From Hirundichthys speculiger (lineage: Eukaryota > Chordata > Actinopteri > Beloniformes > Exocoetidae): a stretch of 64,000 nt of DNA. This document shows positions 1-23,400 of this stretch, one piece after another (position 1 is the stretch's first letter; every line of letters starts with the position of its first letter). The notes beneath the pieces were generated by a model. The model saw only the letters and a program-made list of their open reading frames with translations, was not told the DNA's origin and ran no database searches. The translations under genes and the position numbers were made by a program. The stretch lies in the NCBI GenBank assembly GCA_018398805.1, contig JAGFBZ010001584.1:558001-622000 (forward strand), in the 5' to 3' direction.

Positions 1-89
1 ACCTTAAAGGCACTGATTTTCTGTCTTTACAGGAGAAAGAGAAGGCAATGCATTCTTAATTATATAACGCAATTTCCACATAAACTAAC

Positions 90-443
90 GGTCATAGGTG
101 ACGATCTCCTCCCCATCATCGTCCTCGGTGGCTTTATTGCTAATGAGCACGAAGTCCCTCTCGTGGCAGTTGGCACAGCCCAGGTAGTTCATCAGGTAGG
201 AGCCGTCCTCCAGACAAGTGTTACCCTGAACAAGAAATACGGGGAGAAACAATTTTGTACCATCATATTCAAACTCTCTCTTACTCCACGGCCATAACAC
301 GAAAGCTTAACGTTTAAGGTGGCGTCTAAACTCGTCAGCATTTTAATACATTAGTACATCAAATTAGCCTTATTACTTCGAGCCTTTCCCAAGCTTCGAC
401 TTACCCGGTCCGGGTATTCTTTTTGCATGCAACCGTTGCACAT
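90..443 (-). CDS. churc1: Churchill domain protein 1, first two coding exons (partial)
   Basis: Coding exons are 405-443 (13 codons, [13 protein letters not shown], followed by a GTAAGT donor) and 90-225 (from [11 protein letters not shown] to EEIVTYD, donor GTTAGT). The first exon ends in phase 0. The CxxC pair in exon 1, the [11 protein letters not shown] segment and the acidic [12 protein letters not shown] stretch match the conserved N-terminal half of Churchill, a small zinc-binding protein (about 112 aa in vertebrates) described as a transcriptional regulator downstream of FGF signalling. The remaining exons, carrying the later Cys/His ligands, lie left of the window. The Met at 441-443 is the only sensible start, because it opens the exon that encodes the first zinc ligands. 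The gene is divergent from znf106, with about 280 bp between the start codon and the probable znf106 leader. Paralogue assignment is not possible from this fragment. Confidence 0.9.
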
Positions 444-780
444 TGTAAGTTAAAGTTTTGTAAACTAAAATTTCAAAAAGTACGGCAACTGTAGACGAAT
501 AACAATCGGCTAATAGTTTAATAGCAGAAACTCCTCTTCCGCACGGATCAGCGGTCCCCGCAGCTAAGTAGAGTTTTAAACCATTCTAAAGAGCGGACAG
601 AATTGCGTTAGCCTTAAATCGTACCATCCTCTTCGTTTGTAGATCTACTACATTTCATGGGACTTCCGACGTCCTCTTTAGGATGATGATAGGTCAGCGT
701 AGCCTTGACGTAATTTACGTAGACAAACATGGCGGTGAAAATGCAGTTGGGTCCTGTTGCCATGTGAAATTTGTGAGGTA
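444..780. promoter_or_regulatory. Putative bidirectional promoter, churc1 / znf106
   Basis: The gap between the churc1 start codon and the first plausible znf106 leader holds no ORF. It contains TGACGTAA, a CREB/ATF-type site, at 706-713, and an ACATGGCGG motif resembling the YY1 ATGGCGG element at 728-736. The latter also opens a 12-codon upstream ORF (729-767). A usable splice donor (GAG|GTATCT) lies near 777, so 720-777 may be the untranslated first exon of znf106. That exon structure is inference; the motifs are seen. Confidence 0.45.
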
Positions 781-1715
781 TCTAAGAGTTGTCTTTGCAT
801 TTTTTTGTTCCATTTAGTACAGTGTAAAAATTTTACCCAAAGGCTGATGATTTAATCCTTCCGATTGCATTAGTCTTAGTGCGGTGAACGTTTTTGTGTA
901 TCTTCTAACTTCTAACATGTTAACCTCTCAGAGAGCGTTAGCCTGGTCTCACTTGAAAACCACGCTGTTCTCTTATCACCAGTTAATGACTGCATCTCTC
1001 AGGTAACTGTAAGGCATGGTTGCACTATGCCAGCTGTTGTTTTTAGCGGCGCTGCCGTTTTACTCGTCTATTTGAAACAAATCCGAAGTGGCTGTATAAG
1101 TTTAGCTTATTTAGCCTGACTGAAAATGTTTCATAGAGTTTAGTTGTTTTAACTATTGGCAGAATTAGTACATTTCTCATATGACGTGAGAGGAGCTATG
1201 GTATTGTTTCACTGTGTGAGGAAGTCTGGAGTAGAGAGGTGCAGGACATGCATCAGAGCTGTAAGACAGTAAGTGACAGTGAGGTGTGCTGTAGGTGTGA
1301 CAGATGAGTTCAAGCTGGAGGTGGGACTGAATCAAGAATAAGCTCTGAGCACCTTCCTGTTTGCTATGATGATGAGCAGGTTGACAGATGAGGTTGAACA
1401 GGAATCCCCATGGACTATGATGCAGATGACATTGTGATCTGTAGTAAGAGCAGGGAGCAAGTGAAGGATAATCTAGAAAGGTGGAGCCATGCCCTAAAAA
1501 GGAGAGGAATGAAGGTTAACTGCAGCAAGACAAAATAGATGTGTGTGAATGAGAGGAACCCAAGTGGAATGGTGAGGCTTACAGGAAGCAACAGAGCGTG
1601 GAAAGAGGATGAAAAGATATTTTCAAGCAGATTGGAAAGGGTGTGATATGCGATAAGAGTATCAGCAAGATTGAAAACAAAGATGTACAAGATGGTGGTG
1701 AAACCCTCTCTTCAA

Positions 1716-1853
1716 CTCCACCTGTTATGGACTGGCGACCTGTCCACGGTGTACCCCTGCCTTTCACCCAAAGAGAGCTGAGATAGGCTTCAGCAGATCC
1801 CCGTGACCCTGCAGAGGATTGAGCGGGCATAGAAAATTGATGGATGGATGGAT
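1716..1853 (+). repeat. GATG-tailed retroelement 3' end (fish RTE/SINE tail)
   Basis: The sequence runs from TGGACTGGCGACCTGTCC through CCCCTGCCTTTCACCCAAAG to a (GATG)n terminus at 1839-1853. The same module occurs at 30199-30457 (plus) and, reversed, at 34993-35335 and 44227-44355 in this window. The (GATG)n end is typical of RTE-type LINEs such as Rex3 and of the SINEs they mobilise. Confidence 0.65.
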
Positions 1854-1856
1854 GTT

Positions 1857-2032
1857 CAACTTCAGTCCTTGACGGCCCTGCATGTCTTAGATGTTTCCCT
1901 GCTTCAGCAGACTTGTGCAGATTTTGGTGACAAGCTGAATGTGATCCATTCATCTGGGACAGGTGTGTTGTGGCTGGGAAACATCTAAGACATACAGGAG
2001 AGTGGCCCTTGAGGACTGGAGTCGAAGAACCC
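1857..2032. mobile_element. hAT-like MITE fragment
   Basis: Inverted arms can be seen: TCAGTCCTTGACGGCCCTGCATGTCTTAGATGTTTCCCTGCTTCAG on the left and its imperfect complement (GGGAAACATCTAAGACATAC ... CTTGAGGACTGGAGT) on the right. The inner arm matches that of the complete MITE at 16152-16374, so the two copies are related. No clear target duplication is visible because the copy sits in degraded LINE sequence. Confidence 0.55.
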
Positions 2033-2536
2033 TGATTTCGAGGGTGTGGAACTGAGGAAAAGATAGGAGGCAGAGTTTGAAGCAGCATAGATTAAAATAT
2101 TGATGTTCTCCTTTGGAGTGACAGGGATGGGTAGGATCAGGAATGAGTACATCAGAGGGACGATGCATGTTGGATGTTTTATAGAGACAATCAGAGAGAC
2201 CAGACAGATGGTTTCACCGTGTACAGAGGAGAGATAGTGAAAATATCGATTGAAGAATGGTGAAGTTGGAGCTCCCAGGCAGGAGACCTAGAGGAAGTCC
2301 AAAGAAGAGATGAAGTTAGTTGGTGTAAGAGAACATGATCCGGAGGATTGGATTAAATGGAAGCAGATGATTCTCTGAGGTGACCCCTGAAGGGAACAGC
2401 CCAAAGGAAACGAAGAAGATGGCAGCGTTCCTTTGAGCATGATTAGTGCTCCACCATTCACTTGACTCAGATATGAAATCACAGTTGTGTGCTAACATTA
2501 GTTGTGTGGTTTCATATCTCCTTCACCTTTTCAGAA

Positions 2537-15481
<12,945 letters not shown>

Positions 15482-17050
15482 TGAGACTGAATGTGAAGTT
15501 ACTCTGCAGACCAAGACACATAAGATCATGTGTTTGTTTCCAACATGTTTTATTTTTGGTTGTATTGACACAATTTCCATTGACAGAACAGAGGCAGCGT
15601 TAAAACACATTCACTTGCTCTTGCGCAAACTTTATGTGAGAATCAGACAAGAGAAGCCTCGTAATGTTTGCAGGATTATTACTTTTAGATGTTTTTTTGA
15701 TCAGTAACCTGCAGCAGATTGCAATATGTTCAGTGAAGGTTGAAATTAATTCACCCCTCTACTTTTGAATCTGCTGGTTAACAGAAACAAGCTTTCACTG
15801 TGAAGATTCAACAAAAGGCTTTAGTCAAACTGCAGTTTGCAGTCATAAATGAAATTGGTTCATATTTTGAGCCAATAATTCAGATAATTTCTAGAAATGT
15901 GCAGCGTCAGTATAAACATATGTAAGCATGCATATATATATCTATATATATATATGCAACCAGCTTGTGATGTCATCCATCTGAACTTGTGAAGGTTTAA
16001 GAAAAAGTACTAAAGGAGATGAGCATCTCACTCGTGTAACATAGGAATTCTGATGATAGACTCTCCCCCCCTCAAAAAAAAAAGAAAAAAAAAGCAAAGC
16101 CAGTGATGTTGGCCATTTTTGAAACAGCATTTACTACAGTATCCACTACATCAGGGGTGGCCAACCCTGGTCCCCGAGAAACAACCCTGTATGTCTTAGA
16201 TGTTTTCCTGCTTCAGCGCAACTGATTCAGATGAATGGATCATCATCAGCTTGTCATTCAGTTCTGCTCAAGTCTGTTAATGGCCCATTCATGTGAAACA
16301 GGTGCACTGAAGCAGGGAAACGTCTAAGACATGCAGGTTTTTCGGCTCTCGAGGACCAGGGTTGGCCACCCCTGCACTACATCATAGTCAGAATTAGTGC
16401 CCAGTATGCCATCATAAACGTGATTATGCTGCCATGTCACAGCTGTGACCAACTTCAGCTATGGGGATGCATTTGCATTATAGAGCATGCCAGGTTCACC
16501 AGTGTGTTGCATGCTGGAAATTATTCCAGAAGTAGCACATTATGTGGGTACATTCAGCATACTAGAGATTGTGAATATTGTTCGTATTTTCATATTTACT
16601 GATTTACGTGCCATCATTAGTGTTGTGTGCAGTTTCAATGGCAGCCACTATATTTCTTCTAGGCTGCCCTAACTTGGCCATTACCTGTTCAGATTTGTGC
16701 TGTCTCAGCCTCCCTGCTTTTAAGTCAGAACTGAAAAATCTAATCGAGTTTTTGCATTCTTCACCACACACTGACATTTCTTTTTTTTTTTTTTTTTTGG
16801 GAATGTGTCCAGCATTTACTAGTTTATCATTTCCAAACCGTCACATTTCTGACACTGTCGCTTTAAAATGTTCTTGTTTATGCAACTTCGGTTTGAAATT
16901 TGAAATGTACAAACTGTCTTGAAAGTAACTTTTATGAGGCTGCATTATTCATAATTCAGTTTTATATTTTATACTGTACACTGTGTTAGAAATTTAATAC
17001 AAATTGTATGTGTATGTGTACAGCAATAAAGACAATTTAAAGTATTTACC
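15482..17050 (+). other. znf106: Probable znf106 3' UTR with poly(A) signal
   Basis: No coding frame continues after the stop at 15479-15481. The first well-placed AATAAA on plus is at 17025-17030. An intact MITE (16152-16374) lies inside this stretch. The extent of the UTR is inferred from the signal only. Confidence 0.5.
16152..16374. mobile_element. Intact hAT-type MITE with perfect 8-bp TSD
   Basis: The terminal inverted repeat begins CAGGGGTGGCCAACCCTGG and the right end is its near-perfect complement (CCAGGGTTGGCCACCCCTG). CACTACAT is repeated exactly at 16144-16151 and 16375-16382. Eight-bp duplications and CAG..CTG ends fit the hAT superfamily. At 223 bp it has no coding capacity. 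The inner arms (TGTCTTAGATGTTTTCCTGC and complement) add to the hairpin potential. Confidence 0.9.
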
Positions 17051-17123
17051 ATTAGGTGTTTGTTTTTTTTTTTTACTCATTCAAATAATCCATATCCATC
17101 AAAATTTGTCAAACAGAAAGCAC

Positions 17124-17129
17124 TTTAAT
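17124..17129 (-). terminator. capn3: Candidate capn3 poly(A) signal (ATTAAA)
   Basis: On minus this reads ATTAAA, about 300 nt past the stop codon. I saw no AATAAA on minus between 17030 and 17428. It is a weak call from motif and position only. Confidence 0.3.
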
Positions 17130-17427
17130 ATTTAAAACATAAAATTTGGCAAACTCTTTTCACATTCAGAATATAATCTGTCTTTGGTGTTTAAGAAATC
17201 TCGCCTTAAAGTAGAGTTGACCTTAGATCATCCGAAACATGAATGGTGACAAAACATAAATAATCAATCAAGCATAACACTGGGGAAATACATGAAAGCT
17301 CTCATACTAACACAATAGTCTTGCTTTAATCACAGTACCAGTGGAAAAACATTTTGTTCAGAGACTTAAGAGTTGAGTCACAAGAAAGTGACGAGACATT
17401 TTTCAGTTTTGTGGACAGGATGGTGAC

Positions 17428-20400
17428 CTAAGAGTACATGGTCAGCTGAAGCCACTGGAAAACACAAAAAAATATTAATTGGCAAAATTGGTACTATAAA
17501 CGAGACTGTTATTACTACTTCTACTAGTTATTGGCCTTGTGTGTTTTCACTGGACCTTTCAACTACATGGAAGCACATATGTAATACTGACATTTTTCTG
17601 AAAATATAAACATGGTGTGGTGTGGGTGGGTAGAATAGATGAGCCAAACGTGCAGTTAACTAACTTGTACTGAGCTCTAAGTTGCAGACTATATGTGTAT
17701 CATCAGCCATCGCTATCTTGACTCTCTTCATCTCTCATCTGGTCGTTCTTTTTTTACTTTCACAGCGCCCTCACTGGCCATGCAGTGTAGTGTTTCAAAC
17801 TAGCATTCCTGTCTGTGTCTGTAAACACAGCACATGGCTTTAAAGGCAGGCTAAGAGATTTCTAGATCATGTCACACCTGTAGATACTTGAAACAAAACA
17901 ACAAAACATGGAGAACAAGAAAACACACCCCATCATGCACTCTCAAACCACAGGTCCACTTTTATGGACCCGTGAAAATTCGAACCCAAAGTGACAGCTG
18001 CCACCGCCAGTATCTTTACCTCTCTTGGGTAAACGCGGACCCAGCCTGCAGAGAGCACCGACTGGACCCGAGACTAACTGTACCGATTCCGACCCGACCC
18101 AACTTTTTTGTTTTTGTTTGCTTGTTTCAACGGTGTAATCACAAGACGGGAAGCTCGCAGATGTAGATATTCACTAAATGTGAGAAAATGTTCGGGGGTT
18201 AAACTTGCATAGAACGTTCACCCTACATCTAATTGTGGGCTAATTGTAGGACACACATGTTATCCCAGTTGTTTTAGCTAGGAGCAACCAACTGAGGCTG
18301 CACTGGGCACAGACTCATCAAAATTAGATGAGTGCTGCCTTGTCTGACTGGCCTCAATTTCTGCACTGGGATTAAGATGTGACCTCAGAATTTAATTTAT
18401 AAACCAAAAATATTTAAACGCCATTTAAACGATTTTTGTTGTGTAATGATGTTGAGGATGTTTTCTGGCACCTTGTGTGTCTTATTACCAGCTGAGCACC
18501 ATTTACGTTCCACAGTCTGCCGATGATTGTTGCTGACTATGTGCATCTCCTAACAACCACAGTGCGTCAGTCTTCTTATGGCTATGTGAAAACTTTACCA
18601 GTCTAAAATGGCCTCCCTAGTCAACAAACGTTAGTGTAATAGAGCACAGTTTCGCTATGTGCTGGAACATGAGATCATACATGTTCTGGCCACAAATCTT
18701 CAGTGACCAATGACTTGTTGAATCTTTGCAAGAAGTAGTCAAGTTTTGACAGTAACAGATGTCCAATATTAGATACTAGAAAGGTGTAATTAGTATGTAA
18801 GTGAGTATATATTCTATTTATTCCACCCTACATTTCAGTAGGTCGATCTGGAAGAATTTTGAGAGGTGGATATTTTGTCAAATGAATACATTTATGAAGT
18901 GGCATGCAAGATAGAATAGCATGTTGTTTAGAGAAAAAAGAGAAGTCAGCCTACCTCTAGGACATTTAGTTTGATTATTCCATCTCCATCTTTATCAAAT
19001 GCACTAAAAGCCCCTGTAAAAGAAACAACAGATGAGGACATACCGGTCTGTTTATATTAGTCTGGTACTCATGCAGTTGGAACGGATTTCAGTGGTTTCT
19101 AATGATTCACTTAAAGCCTTAAGCTTTGTAACTGTAATGACTTCTTGCATGTAAATGATAAAACTCATTGGTGTGAAACCATTGTAGAGCCTCCACGTTT
19201 TAACTGTGTGGCATTTTTACCTGAGTGACAGTGTTCTGAGCACAATGATATGGTACGTATAGCCTTCATTAGCACGTACAGGAAGTACAGTGTGGACTTA
19301 CTGAACATGCCCTCTAGCCTCACAAAACAGCAGATAAAACTGTCAAAATCGATGTTGAGATGTTCGTCCGCGTAGCGCATGGCAATGATGTCATAGAGCT
19401 GTTTGTTCAGGTGGAAATCCTGTGACGAAAGCAAAAAAAAATTTTTTTTCTTAATATCACGTTTTCCCACATCACCCTGGAATACACAGGTTGTTGAAAC
19501 TCTAAAAGCATGGGACCCGAAATATGAATGAACATCTGGAGCCAGAAACCAGCAGTTAGTGGTTAATAGTGAAAGGTATTTCCGTCATGCTGCCTACCTG
19601 CATCATTAACTGCGTTCCTCATCTCAAAACTACTGATGGAGCAGGACTTGTCTTTATCGTAACACTTGAAGATGCGCTGCACACATGAGAACACCATTAG
19701 ATTAAACGTCGACAGCGTGAGCAGAAGTTGAGCAGAGGCTTCAGCTGCTCTACCTGCCACTCCTTGATCTTCTTCCACAAGTGCTTGAACTCCTGCAGGT
19801 TCAGCTTCCCTGTCCCATCAGTCTGAGAAACGGTCAGTTGTGGAAAGGTTTGAAAGAAGTGTTGCTTCGTAAGAGGTTTCTGCTTTATCTCAGTGATATT
19901 TAAATCACCAAGTAACCAAGGTCACAAATAACATTTTTGACTCATGACTAGACAATTTCAAAATCCCCTTTATGCTTTTTGAGTCATTATCCTGTTGACT
20001 GTTCAGCTTCAACCTTCAGTTAGGTGGCCTCACATTTCTCTCAAGTGCTCTTTCATAAGATGCAGAATCAGTGACTGCAAACTGCCCTGAGGTAGCGAGG
20101 TAACCCCAGACCATTACATTTCAATTTCCGTGCCTCATAATTGGAATCAGGTTCTTCCCTAAAACTAAACCCTTTTCTCACTTTGACCCAACAGCTGTCT
20201 TTAATTTAACTGATCAGAGCACATGATTCCATACAACCTGGTATTTGCAAATGAACAACAACAACTAAAATGGTTCCTGGCATGTATCACAGGCAGGTTA
20301 GATAAATGCAATCTCAAAGTGCACCATCAGACTGACATTAGATGTAGATCCTAATGGGCAGTCATTTGAAATCTGTGCCAAATTGTAAATAGTTTCCTTC

Positions 20401-23400
20401 CTTTTCCACTTTAAATCTTGGCATGATGACAAAATTCACTTGCAAAGACAGCAAGTGTTACTTCTGTGACTCCCTGAAGGGATTCTGCTGTAAAAGCTTC
20501 ATTCGCTTACAATCTATAACCTGGGTTTATAACCTGTAACCTGTGATTTTTAGTTTTTCAAATTAAAGGTGTGATACATGTGGAGCTCTTTACATTTTCT
20601 CCATGAATAAAAAAAAAGGTTTTTTGTTAAGATAACAGAAAAGGAAAATGCAAAAAAGCTACTTTGTTAGGAAAGTCAGCAGTTTCTACAGAACAGGTTT
20701 CTTTTTCTTTTCTTTAGTGGAGTGTGTTTGTGTTTATGACTTTAAGACTCTGTCATACAGCAACAATGATGACAGTAGCTCAAAGACCTACAGTGAACAT
20801 ATTGACAGAGGCAACTAAGAGACTCAAGAAAGTAATGTCAGAAGAGGAAACAAGAAAGTGATCAAGCATGAGAGGAAATCTCAGGGAGTGACATAAAAGC
20901 AACGTACCCTCCACACCTATAGGGGGCCCTCTGGGCTAAAAATTCCAAGTTCTTTTGTGCCACTGAGTTTCTACATTTTGGAAATGATTTACTTTAGTTT
21001 TCCAGAGTTGGATGTATAAGAAAAATACATCAACCATTGAGCAGGTGGAAAGACAGGACTGCTGGCTGAATTTGGACAACTGTGTTTTCCCTGTGTATGA
21101 ACCCCTTTAACCAGGTTTACCCAGTTCAAAGGATACATCCATTAAGGCGATCATACTCCGACACGTCTCAAGGCTGAAACCGTCCGACTTTATTTCATTA
21201 TCTGTGAAAAAGAAGAGGTTGATGAGAGTGCTGAGCAGCCTGGCTACAGTTGTGATCTGGATGTCCTTAACCATGCTCACGTTTGGAAAGTACATTCTTC
21301 ATGATCATTTTCAGCTCATTGGCACAAATCTGCATGTCCTGCAGGAGGGAGGAAAGATTTGCTCCACGTTAGGTCAAAAAAACACTCAAACATGACTGAA
21401 TCCATGTGTTTCCCAGTGTTTCTTACCCACCTCACCAGCAATCTGCTGGTAAATGGCCCTGAAACTGTTTTTCCTCTTCAGTCTCTTCCTCCTGATGCAG
21501 TAGTTTTCGCTGGAAGACAAATAAGAAAGAAATTATTTAGTAACTAGGCAAGTTGAGCAATAAATAGTTCAACATTTGAGAGCCAAAGCTTAAGACAGCT
21601 GTGAAAACTCAACCGTTAATCCTCCTTCATGTCTTTTGAATGTGTTGAGTCTAGAGGGGATTAAAGTTAGTTGAGCTGTTTTTGTTAGAAACACCTGCGA
21701 AAAACTAAATCTTTTTTGCTTCACTGTGATTACTTTTAGCAACTGTTTTTTGTTGGTGATATTACCACCTCATCACGAGACTCTGGTGCAGTGAAATAGT
21801 GCTTTCAATTTCGGAAAACAGCTGGAACTAAAAACACTATTTCATTGAATCTAGAAATATTTTAAAAATCGATTGATCATAGTGAGTCTTAAATTGGGAC
21901 TGTAATTTATCATCAGCAGGATTGCAGACTTCTACCAAAGTAGACTTTAGGCAGATTTCTGGTCTAGAGAATTCAGCTGTGTGTTGCCAAGAGGGAAATA
22001 TGAAAGCGATGGTCCTGGAGAAGCAGTTGTTGCTGCAAATCAGTCGTAGAAAGGATTATAGAACCATTTCTCAACTATTTGAAGTTCAATGTTCTACAGC
22101 GAGAAAGATATTTACCCCAGTTTCAAACCATGCAATCCTCAGAGACGCACAAATAGCGCCCTCTGGTGGTATGCGGGGGAACGTCATGACTTTCCACATT
22201 CTCACTTTTTTCTTTTTTTTTTTTTTTAGATCGGAAACATTCAATGCATTATAAATACAACATTTCAAACGAAATTCAGGTAACAATAAATAACCCCAAT
22301 AAGGAATAAACATCTCTCCTTTGTGTAAAGCTAATTGAGAAGGCATATATATCTATATTTTAAAGTTGGTCATCATGGTGGAACTCAGAGAGCTGAATAG
22401 TTTCTCAGGTGGTACGCGGTATTAAAAGTTTGAGAACCACTGCCCTAAAGGCCTCATGTTAAACGTTAAAGTCAATGACAGCTCAAAAGACTGAACAGGT
22501 ACTGATTGCTTGTGAGGGTTTCCAGGAGGAAGCCTCTTCTGTCTAGAAAGAACATGGAAACATATCTGAGGTTAATAAAACTTCAGCTGAACAAACCACA
22601 ACACTTCTGGGACATCTATAGACAGATGATGCCAAAGTGGAGCTGTTCGGACCTAATGCTCAACACCATGCTGACTGAAAATCAAACACAGCATTTCAGC
22701 AGAAACACCTCGTGCCCACTATCAAGCAAGGTGATGGAGGGCTGATGACTTCGGGTTGTTTTGTTTGCACCCACAGGATCTGGGCTCCTGAGTCACTGAG
22801 TGGACCATGAACTACCCTGTATACCAGAGTATTCTAGTGGCAGTAAAGGTTTTATCAGAACTGGATCATGGAGCAGGACAAGTCTGCAGGTACCTAGTCT
22901 TGCTCCCATGATTTAACAAAAAAAATTATTTTCATTTTTGTATTTGCCTAATACTGATGTCATATGATATCATATGATTTTTACTATGTTTTTAGACAAA
23001 AAGAAAAAAATTAAGAGAGGGAATACTAACTTTTGTACATGAATGTAGTAAATCCTATAACCCTAAATGTATTGCATTTGATATCCACATTTTTTTAAAG
23101 AGAAAATTTGGGTTTATTTAAACCAAATTAAAAATAAACGGTATGGTTTGTAAATCGCAACAACTTCCTGTGTTGTATGTCATATATCAGGCAGTACGTT
23201 GCAAAAGGTGCTGTGTTATCTCCAATACATGTAACATCATGTAACATCTCCTTTTTTATGACAAAGCTAAAGTATTTATTTAACTGCCTTGTAAAAGACA
23301 ACCTGACCTTAACATGCCTCATAAACACATGACCTCATGCCAGAACAGTCATAATACAAAGTCCAACAGGACACCTAGTAGCAGCAGCCACTCAGTACAT

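Larger units (their letters stand above)
1180..2440 (+). mobile_element. Degraded RTE-type LINE fragment, interrupted by other repeats
   Basis: Broken frames read like the reverse transcriptase of fish RTE-type elements. Recognisable pieces are a VEVGLNQ..ALSTFLFAMMMSRLTDEV-like stretch near 1315-1400, a DADDIVICSKSREQVKDNLERW-like stretch near 1420-1485, and the MKVNCSKT segment near 1510. The C-terminal part (GRIRNEYIRGT, then LPGRRPRGSPKRR.. VREHDPEDWIKWKQMI) resumes at about 2130-2380. Stop codons and indels are frequent, so the copy is dead. Positions 1716-2040 are occupied by two younger repeats listed separately. It sits upstream of the znf106 start codon, in the region expected to be its 5' UTR intron. 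Confidence 0.6.
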
